In this document: piece after piece, positions 1 to 8,295 of the stretch
Position numbering within the stretch: the first letter of the stretch is position 1
Layout: every line of letters begins with the position of its first letter
Origin: Gemmatimonadaceae bacterium
Lineage (GTDB): Bacteria; Gemmatimonadota; Gemmatimonadetes; Gemmatimonadales; Gemmatimonadaceae
NCBI GenBank assembly: GCA_019752115.1
Contig: JAIEMN010000045.1
Coordinates: forward strand, 62,001-126,000
Direction of reading: 5' to 3'
Length of the DNA stretch: 64,000 nt
The notes under the pieces: generated by a model
Databases searched by the model: none
What the model was told of the DNA's origin: nothing
What the model saw: only the letters and a program-made list of their open reading frames with translations
Translations under genes and position numbers: made by a program

Positions 1-1
1 G

Positions 2-178
2 CTGCTCTATCGCATGCTGCTCCGCAAAGGCTGGCGCATCGGGCGCGACCTCGCGTACATGGAAGCCGAGGGCGCGCTGCACGACGAACGCGCGTGGGGC
101 GAGCGCACGGGGTTGTTCCTGCGGTTCCTCTTTCCCGCCCACAGCGGCGTTGTCTTGCCGGAGGCCGTGACGGTATGA
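2..178 (+). CDS. C-terminal end of a putative alpha/beta-hydrolase (esterase), cut by the window edge
   Basis: Only the last 58 codons are present, in the frame ending with TGA at 176-178. The fragment carries GALHDERAW about 30 residues from the end. This matches the C-terminal catalytic-His region of PF00756-type esterases, where a G-x-x-H-[DN]-E-x-x-W pattern carries the triad histidine. The stop overlaps the ATG of the next gene (ATGA at 175-178), so the two are probably translationally coupled. The substrate cannot be inferred from this fragment; the family call rests on one motif. Confidence 0.55.
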   Translation: MLYRMLLRKGWRIGRDLAYMEAEGALHDERAWGERTGLFLRFLFPAHSGVVLPEAVTV

Positions 179-897
179 GTGATACGTTCACGCAGTTCTC
201 GCCCAAGGCGTTCACCTTCCTGCGCGGGCTCAAGAAGAACAACCGCAAGGAATGGTTCGAAGCCAATCGCAGCACGTACGAGACCGAATTGAAGGAGCCC
301 ATGAAGCTCCTCATCGAGGAGATCGACGTCGCGCTGGCTACGATCGCGCCGGAGATCATCGGCTCCCCCAAGAAGAGCGCGTTCCGCATTCACCGCGATG
401 TGCGCTTCAGCAAGGACAAGAGCCCGTACAAAACGCACGTGGCCTGCTGGTTCTACCATCGCGATGCCGGCCACGGCGTGGGTGGTGAGGCGGCGCATGG
501 CGGCGCGGGGTTCTACTTCCACCTCGAGCCGGGCGGTTGCTTCTGCGGCGGCGGGATCTGGATGCCGCCGCGGCCGGCGGTGGCACGCATCCGCCAGCAC
601 CTCGTGGACGATCTGGAGGGGTTCGAGGAGATCGTGAAGGCGCGCGGCTTCAAGCAGCGCTTCGGCGAGCTCTCCACCGAGGGCAAGCTCACCCGGACCC
701 CGCGTGGCTTCACCCCCGACCATCCGGCCGCCGAGTGGCTCAAGTATCAGAGCTACATTGTGAGCGCTGAACTCGACGCCGATGTGGTGACGAGCAAGAA
801 GTTGCCGCAGGTACTGGCGAAGCATTACGCGGCGATGACCCCGTTCGTCCGATGGTTGAACAGCGCGCTCGGGCTCAAGCCCGCGTCGATGCGCTAA
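175..897 (+). CDS. DUF2461 domain-containing protein
   Basis: This is a 240-residue soluble protein starting MSDTFTQFSPKAFTFL, with no signal peptide or membrane span. The pattern F-L-x-x-L-K-K-N-N-x-K-E-W-F near residues 13-27, then R-I-H-R-D-V-R-F-S-x-D-K-S-P-Y-K-T around residues 65-82 and a glycine-rich stretch leading into G-F-Y-F-H-L-E-P, is typical of the DUF2461/TIGR02453 family. Its biochemical role is unknown. An upstream in-frame ATG at 94 would run through the preceding esterase, so the ATG at 175, which forms an ATGA overlap with that gene, is preferred. Confidence 0.85.
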   Translation: MSDTFTQFSPKAFTFLRGLKKNNRKEWFEANRSTYETELKEPMKLLIEEIDVALATIAPEIIGSPKKSAFRIHRDVRFSKDKSPYKTHVACWFYHRDAGHGVGGEAAHGGAGFYFHLEPGGCFCGGGIWMPPRPAVARIRQHLVDDLEGFEEIVKARGFKQRFGELSTEGKLTRTPRGFTPDHPAAEWLKYQSYIVSAELDADVVTSKKLPQVLAKHYAAMTPFVRWLNSALGLKPASMR

Positions 898-906
898 CGC
901 CCAGTC

Positions 907-1698
907 ATGCCGAAGAACCTCAAGCTCGCTCTCGACATCCTCATTGGGGCCGCCCTGCCATGGGCGATCCTCAAGTACGGCACCGCGCCGCTCGGCACGC
1001 TCCCCGCGTACCTGACGGCGGCGCTGGTGCCGGTGGCGTGGGTGCTGCTCGATCTCTTCGTCATTTCCCGGCACTTTAACTTCATCACCACGTACAGCGG
1101 CGCGAGCGCCATCATGCGCGGGGCGCTGGCGTTCTGGTACGTGGAGGGCGCGCTCTTCGCGTTCAAGGACAGCGCGAGCTATCTGCTGGCGTTTCTGGTC
1201 TTCGGGCTGACGGCCTTCTTCGGCAGGCCCGTCACACGCTCGATTGCGTGGCAGGGGCTCGGACCGGACACGCCCGAGCGTGAAGCGCAGCTCGAGCGTC
1301 TGTTCAACGAGCCCACGGTGCTGCAGGCCATGAAGAAGGCGACCCTCATGATTGGCTTCACCAATCTGGGTGCCGGGCTCGTGAACTACGTGCTCAACTA
1401 TCGGATCGTGACGGCGCACTTCAACACGCCCGCGTTCAACGATCAGGTGGCGAATGTGAACGCCATCACCCGCGTGGTGCTGGTGCTCCCCGACATGATC
1501 GCGCTCTTCTTTGCCTTCCAGCTCATGTACAAGGCGATGTACGCGCTGCTGCCGCCGGATGACCTGCCGGGGCAGCCGGAGAGCGGCGAATTCTGGGCGC
1601 TCCTCGCGCGCCGGGAGGCCGAGGGCGTGTCCGGCGGCGCCACGGCGGTGGAGAGCCGCGCGGCGCAGCAGGCCCGGAGCGAGTTCGGCATCGGCTGA
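907..1698 (+). CDS. Multi-pass inner-membrane protein, VC0807-like
   Basis: The 263-residue protein has hydrophobic segments near residues 8-28, 35-52, 60-85, 90-108, 145-165 and 190-215, with a polar C-terminal tail. The overall layout (LDILIGAALPWAILKYG at the start, a conserved FFGRPVTRSIAWQ loop in the middle, paired helices at the end) resembles the VC0807 family of uncharacterised membrane proteins. That assignment is from memory of the family and is not firm. It lies 9 bp after the DUF2461 gene and probably shares its transcript. Function is unknown. Confidence 0.6.
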   Translation: MPKNLKLALDILIGAALPWAILKYGTAPLGTLPAYLTAALVPVAWVLLDLFVISRHFNFITTYSGASAIMRGALAFWYVEGALFAFKDSASYLLAFLVFGLTAFFGRPVTRSIAWQGLGPDTPEREAQLERLFNEPTVLQAMKKATLMIGFTNLGAGLVNYVLNYRIVTAHFNTPAFNDQVANVNAITRVVLVLPDMIALFFAFQLMYKAMYALLPPDDLPGQPESGEFWALLARREAEGVSGGATAVESRAAQQARSEFGIG

Positions 1699-1760
1699 GT
1701 GCGGTCGTGCCCCGGGCGTGATCAGGGCTGGCGCGAGGGACCCCGGCGAGGGCATTCTCC

Positions 1761-2879
1761 ATGAGCCCTCCCCCGGACCCTGCCATGGCTACGCTCGTCT
1801 CTCCGGAGTCACCAGTCGCCCCCGCGCCCGCGCGCGCCTTCCCTGCATCGACGAGTGCGCCGTGGGGTCGCCCCCGCACGCGTCGCCACGCGATCGGCCA
1901 TCACGAGCTCACGGGGCAGTATCGGATCGATCTGCGCGATCAGGCCCCGGACCTCTTCGAGGATGTGAGTGCGACCAATTGGGCGGCGCTGACCGCTCGC
2001 GATGTCGGCACGCCATACCGGACCGAGAAGTGGTCGCGTGCGCGCCGCGACTACGAGCGGACGGAAGGCAAGTCGCTCCCGATCATCGAAGGGTGGCGGT
2101 TGTTCAATACGTCGTTCCATCAGTTCTTCCTCACCGATGTGCCCGAGGCGCAGCAGCAGGCCAAGGCGGCGTTCGGTGCCGCGCTCGGACGCATGGACAT
2201 GCACGAGGCCAAGGAAGCACTCGAAGACCTCGCGCACCTGGCGATCTGGAACAAGATCATGCGCGTCGAGGACGCCGTATGGGATCCGCGCGGCAAGCGC
2301 GCACTCTTTGCCGGTCTCGATGTGAAGAAGCCGCGCATCCTGTTTCTCGGGGCAGCCGATGGCTACGAGGCGATGCAGATCGCCGCGATGTATCCCGGCG
2401 GGGAAATCGTCCTGGTGGACTACGACGCCTTCTGTGCCACCGATCGCTTCGGCAAGTTCCCGCTCGACTATCCGTTCCTCGGCGTCGACCCCACCACCGG
2501 CCATCCGCGCGCGTGGTATCGCGACGAGATGCCGATCACCTTCGAGGTCAGCGATATTCGCGATCTCAAGTACGGCCCGGAGTTCGATGTCGTGGTCTCA
2601 ATCGGCTTGCTCGAGCACTTCCCCGACGAGTACAAGCCCGAGTGCATCGAGATGCACCGCCGCTTCCTCAAGCCCGGCGGCTACGTGGTGATGACCACGC
2701 CGCGCAATCAGTTCCGCTCACGCGCGTTCTACAATCTCATGGCCGACTGGATGAACCACGGCTATCGCGAGCTCATGGATGTGCGGCAGATGGGGCGGTA
2801 CTGCTATCAGAACGGGCTCGACATTCTGCGCGCGGGCGTGATCAAGGCGCACAATGGGCTGATCATGAAGGTGCGGTAG
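1761..2879 (+). CDS. Class I SAM-dependent methyltransferase
   Basis: The 372-residue protein has a disordered Pro/Ala/Arg-rich N-terminus of about 45 residues, then a helical region and a Rossmann methyltransferase domain from about residue 190. Motif I is ILFLGAADGYEAMQIA. An acidic strand end, IVLVDYD, follows, then VVVSIGLLEHFPDE (motif IV region) and LKPGGYVVMTTPRNQF (motif VI region). The substrate cannot be told. Translation may start at the ATG at 1761 or at the internal ATG at 1785; the N-terminus is poorly conserved either way. The gene converges on the FecR-type gene, with a double hairpin between them. Confidence 0.75.
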   Translation: MSPPPDPAMATLVSPESPVAPAPARAFPASTSAPWGRPRTRRHAIGHHELTGQYRIDLRDQAPDLFEDVSATNWAALTARDVGTPYRTEKWSRARRDYERTEGKSLPIIEGWRLFNTSFHQFFLTDVPEAQQQAKAAFGAALGRMDMHEAKEALEDLAHLAIWNKIMRVEDAVWDPRGKRALFAGLDVKKPRILFLGAADGYEAMQIAAMYPGGEIVLVDYDAFCATDRFGKFPLDYPFLGVDPTTGHPRAWYRDEMPITFEVSDIRDLKYGPEFDVVVSIGLLEHFPDEYKPECIEMHRRFLKPGGYVVMTTPRNQFRSRAFYNLMADWMNHGYRELMDVRQMGRYCYQNGLDILRAGVIKAHNGLIMKVR

Positions 2880-2890
2880 CGTGGTGAGCA

Positions 2891-3008
2891 GTGAGTAACC
2901 CCTGAGAGCTCAGGGGGAAGAATTTCAGGGGGGAGAGCTCAGGACTGCACGCGGTCCTGAGCTCTCCCCCCTGACGTTCTACGCCCTGAGCTCTCAGGGG
3001 TTACTCAC
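2891..3008. terminator. Nested double inverted repeat between convergent genes, probable bidirectional terminator
   Basis: The outer arms 2891-2915 and 2984-3008 are perfect 25-bp reverse complements. Inside them the arms 2925-2945 and 2954-2974 form a second perfect 21-bp stem with an 8-base loop. The core GAGAGCTCAGG recurs in both stems, so alternative pairings are possible. The element fills the gap between the stop of the methyltransferase gene (2879) and the stop of the convergent FecR-type gene (3019), the usual place for a bidirectional terminator. It has no long T-run, so a Rho-independent mechanism is not certain; an intergenic repeat element or processing site is possible. Confidence 0.7.
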
Positions 3009-3018
3009 GTCTCACCTC

Positions 3019-4296
3019 TCACTTCTTCGCCGCCGGCGCCGCCCCTCCCTTCGCCCCATCCATAAACTCAATCCGATCATCCTTCCCGAACTGAATCGCC
3101 AGATTCGCCGCCGCTGTGAGCGCCTTGGTGGCATCACCCGAGCTCGAGAGCGCGACGCGCATCGACACGGGGCGGTTCTCGACGCTGGGGTCGGTGATGG
3201 CGGCGTTCAGGCTGAACCACCGCACGAGTTCGGGGAGCACCGCCTTGAGCGGCTGATTGTCGAAGACAAGCGAGTCGCGGGTCCACGCCATCGCGACATC
3301 GCGCGCGACACCTTCGAGCGGGGTGATCGCGCCGCCGGCGAACTTGATGGCTGAGCCGGCCGCGACATCCTGCGTCTTGCCGCTCTCGCGATCCTTCACC
3401 TGCACGGTACCTTCCTTCACATCCACCGTGACAGCGTTGTCTTCGGCGTAGCTGCGTACCGTGAAGACGCCGCCGCTGGCGGTGATCGTAGCGTTGCCGG
3501 CGCGCACCGAGAACGGGAGTGCATCCGGGCCCGCGCCCGGCGGCGTGGGGGTGAACGTCGCGGTCCCCTCGAGCGCGATGGTGCGCTGCTTGGGCGTCGC
3601 GAACTCTTCAGGCACGCGCAGCTTGCTGTCGCTGCCAATGGCGGCCTTCGTACCGTCGCGCAACGTGAGCGACCCGCGCTGGCCCTTGCCGGCCGAGAGC
3701 GTCTGCACGCCGTCCGACTTGAGGGCGCGATCGATGGCCGCATCCACGCCCGCCTTGTCGAGATACTTCTGCAGACCGATGATTGCGACCACGGCCACCA
3801 CGCCGAGCACGGTGGGGAGCACCCACTTGGGGCGACCTCCGACGCGCGCCACATGTTCCTTCGCGTGCGCCTTCTTGAGTTCGCGCGCTTCGGCCATCGC
3901 CTGTTCGTGATCGACGGGGTTGAGCGCTTCGAGCAGCTTCGCCACGGCCTGATCGGCGTTCAGCACGGCCGCATGCGTGGAGGTGTTCTGCCCTTCGCGA
4001 CGATGCAGTGAGGCGTGCTTCCGCTTCTGCACGTCGCTTTCCTGCTTCACCATCTCATCGAGAAAATCGATCAGACCCACGGGGCTCTGAAAGCGCGCGC
4101 GTGCGGCCCACGCGTTCAGCATGGCGCGTTCGGCCACGCGGCCACGGAAATGCGCGAGGTCGGGCGGCAGCACTTCGGCGGCGCGCTGCGCGAGACCGTC
4201 GTACAGCTCCTTGTAGAGGGTCGTCAGCGCCGTCTGATCTCCACTCGCCAGTTTGGCGACGAGGGCGGCATCGGGAGTGGGGAGTACGACCGTCAT
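3019..4296 (-). CDS. FecR-domain membrane protein with sigma-70-like N-terminal region
   Basis: The 425-residue protein begins at the ATG at 4296, preceded by a good ribosome site (GAGGAGGG, 9 bases upstream). Residues 10-90 (LASGDQTALTTLYKELYDG onward) resemble region 2 of ECF sigma factors, but I see no region 4. A membrane span lies at about residues 158-175 (WVLPTVLGVVAVVAIIGL). Residues 195-345 look like a FecR domain (TLRDGTKAAIGSDSKLRVP; GGVFTVRSYAEDNAVTVDV). The last part (LVFDNQPLKAVLPELVRWF) resembles the short STN domain of secretins and TonB receptors. A role as a membrane-anchored regulator of a sigma factor is inferred. The longer reading from 4452 would cross the upstream terminator hairpin. 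Confidence 0.7.
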   Translation of the reverse strand: MTVVLPTPDAALVAKLASGDQTALTTLYKELYDGLAQRAAEVLPPDLAHFRGRVAERAMLNAWAARARFQSPVGLIDFLDEMVKQESDVQKRKHASLHRREGQNTSTHAAVLNADQAVAKLLEALNPVDHEQAMAEARELKKAHAKEHVARVGGRPKWVLPTVLGVVAVVAIIGLQKYLDKAGVDAAIDRALKSDGVQTLSAGKGQRGSLTLRDGTKAAIGSDSKLRVPEEFATPKQRTIALEGTATFTPTPPGAGPDALPFSVRAGNATITASGGVFTVRSYAEDNAVTVDVKEGTVQVKDRESGKTQDVAAGSAIKFAGGAITPLEGVARDVAMAWTRDSLVFDNQPLKAVLPELVRWFSLNAAITDPSVENRPVSMRVALSSSGDATKALTAAANLAIQFGKDDRIEFMDGAKGGAAPAAKK

Positions 4297-4430
4297 GGGG
4301 ACCAACCCTCCTCGGGACTGTTTGGGGAGTGCGCGGCAGGTGGGGGCGCCGCCGAAGCGGGGGCGGCAGGTGGTGGCCGCATCCCGGATGAGGAGATCCT
4401 GTATTCCGGACCGGCCGTGCGCAAACGGAA

Positions 4431-4453
4431 AATGCCCGACATAGTCGGGCATT
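4431..4453 (-). terminator. Hairpin terminator after the zinc-ribbon gene
   Basis: Arms AATGCCCGAC (4431-4440) and GTCGGGCATT (4444-4453) pair perfectly around a 3-base loop. Read on the minus strand the stem is followed by a short run of T. It sits 38 bases past the stop of the zinc-ribbon gene and before the FecR-type gene, so it should separate the two transcripts. Confidence 0.75.
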
Positions 4454-4491
4454 CTCGTCGCTCGCCGGTTATTTCCTGCCGATTCGCCGCC

Positions 4492-5286
4492 CTACTTGCC
4501 TTTGGCGAGCTCCGAGGCGCGGCCGATGTCGGCCGAGTGCGCCTGATACTCCGGCAGATTCTTCTTGAGCTCCGCGTCCTTGGCGGCGAGGAAGCGCTTC
4601 CAGTAGCCGGCGGCGTCCGTCGTCTTGTTGCGCATCTCGGCGGTGCGGGCAGCCAGCGCGAGCCCCAGGAGATGGGTGGGCGATTCCTTCAGGATCGTGT
4701 CGGCCTGCGCCGCCGCGATCTCCGGATTCCCGACCTCCTGGGCGACCCGGCCGTAGTCGTACCGGGCGTCGAGATCCATTTCGCCGGCCAACGCCTCATA
4801 GCTCGCAAGTGCCATCGGGGCAAAGGTTTGCAGACTGTCCCGCTTCCCTTCTTCGCCGTAGCGCATGATGCGGTCGTACAGGCGACCGGCCCGTTCGCGC
4901 GGGCTCATCTGGCTGATATCGGGTGGCGCGCCACCGCCGCCGCCGTTGGCAAACGGGGCCACCGCGCCTCCGGGCATGCCGGCCGGCACCTCCTCCGTCT
5001 TGGCTGAGGTCGCCAGGAAGTAGGAGGTCACGCCCACGAGCAGCATGCCCGCGACGGTCCACGGGATCCAGCTCCCCCCGCCGGACGTCGGCGAGCCGCC
5101 GGACCGGGTGGCGGGCACTGAACCGACCGGGCTCCCACACTCATTACAGAAGCGGGCCCCCGCGGCGAGCGGGCTGGAGCAGGAGCGGCAGCGGGCCCCG
5201 CCGAGGGCGGTTCCGCACTGATTACAGAACTTTCCCGAACCCTGGGTGCCGCAGCTCGGGCAGGTGGTGTTTGCGCGCTGAGTCAT
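4492..5286 (-). CDS. Double zinc-ribbon membrane protein with a helical-repeat C-terminus
   Basis: Starting at the ATG at 5286 the protein has 264 residues. The N-terminus holds two zinc ribbons: Cys9/Cys12 with Cys21/Cys24, and Cys33/Cys36 with Cys47/Cys50, the usual CPxCG-type knuckles. A Gly/Ser linker leads to one membrane span (IPWTVAGMLLVGVTSYFL). A Gly/Pro-rich linker then leads to a helical domain of about 120 residues that looks like degenerate TPRs (YDYGRVAQEVGNPEIAAAQ). The zinc ribbons are probably cytoplasmic and the repeats extracytoplasmic. Upstream in-frame codons reach 5397, but they would run into the ccmA leader. Function is unknown; a protein-interaction role is inferred. 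Confidence 0.7.
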   Translation of the reverse strand: MTQRANTTCPSCGTQGSGKFCNQCGTALGGARCRSCSSPLAAGARFCNECGSPVGSVPATRSGGSPTSGGGSWIPWTVAGMLLVGVTSYFLATSAKTEEVPAGMPGGAVAPFANGGGGGAPPDISQMSPRERAGRLYDRIMRYGEEGKRDSLQTFAPMALASYEALAGEMDLDARYDYGRVAQEVGNPEIAAAQADTILKESPTHLLGLALAARTAEMRNKTTDAAGYWKRFLAAKDAELKKNLPEYQAHSADIGRASELAKGK

Positions 5287-5440
5287 GGGGCAGGAAGTAA
5301 TGGGAAGGAAACCCCACCGAACAGGGGGGATTACGGATAGTCGCGTCCGGAGAATACCGATAGACACCATCCGCATACCGGCGGTAACCTTCCTCACGTT
5401 CCTCCCCTGGCTCTCGTCTATCTCCTTGTCCTCTCATCAC

Positions 5441-6160
5441 GTGCACGCCATCGCGCTCCAGGACATTGCTCACCGGTTCGGCCGGCGCTGGGCGTTGCGT
5501 GGCGTTTCCATCGAGGTGCCTCGGGGGGAGGTGCTCGCCCTGCTGGGGCACAACGGGAGTGGCAAGAGCACACTGCTGCGGGTCGCGTCGACCGTCATTC
5601 GTCCCACTCGCGGCGGGGGGTCGATCTTCGGGATCGATCTGGTCCGGCATCCGGCGGCGGTGCGCGCGATGGTCGCGCTGCTCTCCACCGATCCGGGCGT
5701 CTACGGCGACCTGAGCGCCATTGAGAACCTGATCTTTGCCGCGCGCATGCTGGGCGTCGCGCATGACCCGCTCCTGATGCGCCGCGCGCTCGACCGCGTG
5801 GGGCTCGGGCGGGAAGAGCACGAACTGGCGCGCAACATGTCGAGCGGGATGCAGCGCCGGCTCTCCATCGCGCGCCTGCTGCTCCGTCAGCCGCAGGTGC
5901 TGCTGCTCGACGAACCGTACAACTCGCTCGACACCGCCGGCGCCGGGCTGGTCAACGAGCTGATTCGCGAAACGCGCGCCCGTGGCGGCACCGTGCTGCT
6001 CGTGGCGCACGATATCGCCCGGGCCGAAGGGCTCCCCGACCGGACCCTGACCATGGAAGACGGTGTCCTCGTGGACGACTCGGCCACGGCCGCCCACGAC
6101 CCGGCGGTGGTGCCGATCGATGCCGCCCGCAGCAGCAGCAAGCTCGGGGGTGGGCGATGA
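5441..6160 (+). CDS. ccmA: Cytochrome c biogenesis ABC transporter ATP-binding subunit CcmA
   Basis: CcmA is the ATPase of the CcmAB complex, which drives release of haem-loaded CcmE from CcmC in System I cytochrome c maturation. From the GTG at 5441 the protein has 239 residues. Walker A is GHNGSGKST (about residues 36-44), the signature is NMSSGMQRR (132-140) and Walker B is VLLLDEP (153-159), followed by an H-loop in LLVAHD. The start is uncertain: an in-frame TTG lies at 5426 and the open frame extends back to 5285. The gene opens a run of eight ccm genes and is divergent from the zinc-ribbon gene across about 154 bp. Confidence 0.85.
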   Translation: MHAIALQDIAHRFGRRWALRGVSIEVPRGEVLALLGHNGSGKSTLLRVASTVIRPTRGGGSIFGIDLVRHPAAVRAMVALLSTDPGVYGDLSAIENLIFAARMLGVAHDPLLMRRALDRVGLGREEHELARNMSSGMQRRLSIARLLLRQPQVLLLDEPYNSLDTAGAGLVNELIRETRARGGTVLLVAHDIARAEGLPDRTLTMEDGVLVDDSATAAHDPAVVPIDAARSSSKLGGGR

Positions 6161-6891
6161 GCGGAGGCCCGGCGATGGCCGAGCCGATCGTGATCACGGT
6201 GCAGAGCGGCTGGCGCGCCGATTTCGGCCGCGTCTTCGCCGTCGTGGCCAAGGATCTCACGGCGGAGCGCCGCACGAAGGCGAACTTCAATGCCGTCGTG
6301 GCGATGTCCGCCCTGATCCTGCTGATGTTCGGTTTTGCGCTGGGCGCCGACGCCGAGGGGCTCAAGAATGCGGCGGCGGGGGTGCTCTGGCTGGCGATTC
6401 TGTTCAGCGGGGTCCTGGCCTTCAACCGCTCGTATCAGCTGGAGCTCGAGGCGGGGGCGCTGGAGCAGCTGATGCTCTACCCCGGGGAGCGGTGGACGCT
6501 CTTCGTGGGTAAGGTTCTCGCGAACCTGGCCTTCGTCTTTCTGGTAGAGATCATCACCGTCCCCCTGACTGGCATTCTCTATCACGTGGCGTTTCCTGAG
6601 GCTTGGCTCCAGATCGTCCTGGTGCTGATACTTGGTACGATCGGGTTTGTGACGCTCGGCACGCTCTACGCCGCGATGTCCAGCCGGAGCCGGTCGCGCG
6701 AGGTACTGTTACCGTTGCTGCTCTTCCCGATGCTCGTCCCGGTGCTGTTGGCTGCGAGCGGTGCCACCGCGGCACTGCTGGTGGGGGACGCCATGGGCGA
6801 CAGTCGTGCCTGGATTCGCCTCCTGGCGGCGTTTGACGTGATCTTTCTGGTGGGCGCCACCTGGGCGTTCCCATACGTGATGGAGGGGTAG
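6157..6891 (+). CDS. ccmB: Haem exporter membrane subunit CcmB
   Basis: The 244-residue membrane protein starts at an ATGA overlap with ccmA. It has six hydrophobic segments and the CcmB-type sequence VVAKDLTAERRTKANFNAV before the first span, with FNRSYQLELEAGALEQLML after the second. CcmB pairs with CcmA and interacts with CcmC and CcmD at the cytoplasmic membrane. The overlap with the ATPase gene and its place before ccmC support the call. Confidence 0.9.
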   Translation: MSGGPAMAEPIVITVQSGWRADFGRVFAVVAKDLTAERRTKANFNAVVAMSALILLMFGFALGADAEGLKNAAAGVLWLAILFSGVLAFNRSYQLELEAGALEQLMLYPGERWTLFVGKVLANLAFVFLVEIITVPLTGILYHVAFPEAWLQIVLVLILGTIGFVTLGTLYAAMSSRSRSREVLLPLLLFPMLVPVLLAASGATAALLVGDAMGDSRAWIRLLAAFDVIFLVGATWAFPYVMEG

Positions 6892-6897
6892 GTCCCG

Positions 6898-7659
6898 ATG
6901 GCTGAATCCACCCTGCAAGGCGGCGCCATGACGCAGCCGATGCGCGCCACCTATCGCCCGCTGGAGCGGCCCGGCAAGGCGCTGTGGCTGACGATCCTGA
7001 CGTGGGTTACGCCGATCGGCGCGATTGCGGCGCAGCTGATCTGGCTCACGCAGTCGCTCCCCGATCGCGACATGGGCGACCTGCAGAAGATCTTCTACGT
7101 GCACGTGCCCGCGGCGAAGACGGCGTTCCTCGCCTTCGCGTGGGTGCTGGTGCAGAGCATCCGCTACCTGTGGAAGCGCGATGAGCGCGCCGACCTGCAG
7201 GCGGCGTCGGCCGCCGAGGTTGGCGCGGTGATGACCGGCCTCACCCTCGCGCAGGGCTCCATCTGGGGCCGGCCGACGTGGGGCGTGTGGTGGACGTGGG
7301 ACGCGCGTCTCACGAGCACCGCGGTGCTCTTCCTGGTGTTCATCGGCTATCTCGCGCTGCGCGGCCTCACGGATGATCCGGAGAAGCGCGCGCGCTGGAG
7401 CGCCGCGGTGGGCATCCTCGGCGCGCTCAACGTGCCGATCGTGTACATGTCGGTGAAGTGGTGGCGCACGCTGCATCAGCCGCCCTCGAACAGCGAGAAC
7501 CTCGATCCGTTCTACGCGCTGGGCAAGCAGGTCAACTGGCTGATGTTCACGCTGATCCTCGTGGTGTGCATCGCGCATCGCTATCGCGCGCACGTGGCAC
7601 AGCGGGTGTACGAAATGGAGCAGGATGAAGCGGCCCTGGCGCGGAGGCGCACCGCATGA
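6898..7659 (+). CDS. ccmC: Haem-handling membrane protein CcmC
   Basis: CcmC presents haem to CcmE on the periplasmic side. The 253-residue protein has six predicted spans and the family tryptophan-rich signature WGVWWTWDARLTS (about residues 128-140). The likely axial ligands are in IFYVHVPAA (His69) and in WWRTLHQP further on. Either ATG 6898 or ATG 6928 (MTQPMRATY) could be the start; the first lies close behind ccmB. Its stop overlaps the start of ccmD. Confidence 0.92.
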   Translation: MAESTLQGGAMTQPMRATYRPLERPGKALWLTILTWVTPIGAIAAQLIWLTQSLPDRDMGDLQKIFYVHVPAAKTAFLAFAWVLVQSIRYLWKRDERADLQAASAAEVGAVMTGLTLAQGSIWGRPTWGVWWTWDARLTSTAVLFLVFIGYLALRGLTDDPEKRARWSAAVGILGALNVPIVYMSVKWWRTLHQPPSNSENLDPFYALGKQVNWLMFTLILVVCIAHRYRAHVAQRVYEMEQDEAALARRRTA

Positions 7660-7799
7660 ACGGCATGGCGCAGAACTCGTGGCCGTATGTGATCGCGGCC
7701 TATGTGGTGACATGGACGGTGTTGGGGGCCTATGCCCTCTACCTGTGGCGTACGGTAAAGGATGCGTTTGCGCGCATCTCTGATTCTTCTTCGAGGTAG
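7656..7799 (+). CDS. ccmD: Small membrane protein CcmD
   Basis: This is a 47-residue reading frame starting at an ATGA overlap with ccmC and stopping with TAG at 7797-7799. It has one membrane span (YVIAAYVVTWTVLGAYALYLW) followed by a charged tail beginning RTVKDAF, the standard CcmD design. CcmD holds CcmA, CcmB, CcmC and CcmE together for release of holo-CcmE. Position between ccmC and ccmE, size and topology make the assignment firm although sequence conservation in this family is low. Confidence 0.85.
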   Translation: MNGMAQNSWPYVIAAYVVTWTVLGAYALYLWRTVKDAFARISDSSSR

Positions 7800-7805
7800 C
7801 CGGCG

Positions 7806-8294
7806 ATGAGCGATTCGATGCAAAGCACTGCGATTCCCGTGACGACCTCGTCGTCGTCCAAGCGGCCGCTCCTCATTGGCGCGATCGTCGCGCTGGTGGG
7901 TGCGTTCGGCTACCTCGCCTACGGCGGCGTGGAAGACAACCTCGTGTACTTCCTGACGCCGAGTGAACTGGTGGCGAAGGGCGGCAAGGTGGTGGGCCGT
8001 CCGGTGCGCCTGGGCGGGCAGGTGGTGCCCGGCTCGGTGGAGTGGAATGCCGAGACGCTCAATCTCAAGTTCAAGGTCACCGACGGCTCGCAGACGGTGC
8101 CCGTGTACAGCAGCGGCGCGCCGCCGCAGATGTTCCGCGCCGGCATCGGCGTGGTCGTGGAAGGCAAGCTCGGGGCCAACGGCACGTTCGACAGCAAGAG
8201 CCTCATGGTGAAGCACTCGAACGAGTACAAGGCCCCGAAGCCCGGGGAAGGGCAGCACCCCGCGCGGCTTGACAAGTCCCTGATCCGGAGCTGA
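7806..8294 (+). CDS. ccmE: Periplasmic haem chaperone CcmE
   Basis: The 162-residue protein has an N-terminal signal anchor (about residues 20-40) and the CcmE beta-barrel (LVAKGGKVVGRPVRLGGQVV; LNLKFKVTDG). The haem-binding motif appears as LMVKHSNEYK, with His137 as the covalent haem ligand and Tyr141 as the axial ligand (H-x3-Y). CcmE takes haem from CcmC and passes it to CcmF/CcmH. It ends 1 bp before the GTG of ccmF. Confidence 0.93.
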   Translation: MSDSMQSTAIPVTTSSSSKRPLLIGAIVALVGAFGYLAYGGVEDNLVYFLTPSELVAKGGKVVGRPVRLGGQVVPGSVEWNAETLNLKFKVTDGSQTVPVYSSGAPPQMFRAGIGVVVEGKLGANGTFDSKSLMVKHSNEYKAPKPGEGQHPARLDKSLIRS

Positions 8295-8295
8295 T

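Noticed and set aside
7-1755. 582-residue open frame on the minus strand
   Set aside because: It is antisense to three genes with clear family motifs or membrane topology, is extremely Arg/His/Glu-rich, and is a by-product of high GC at third positions.
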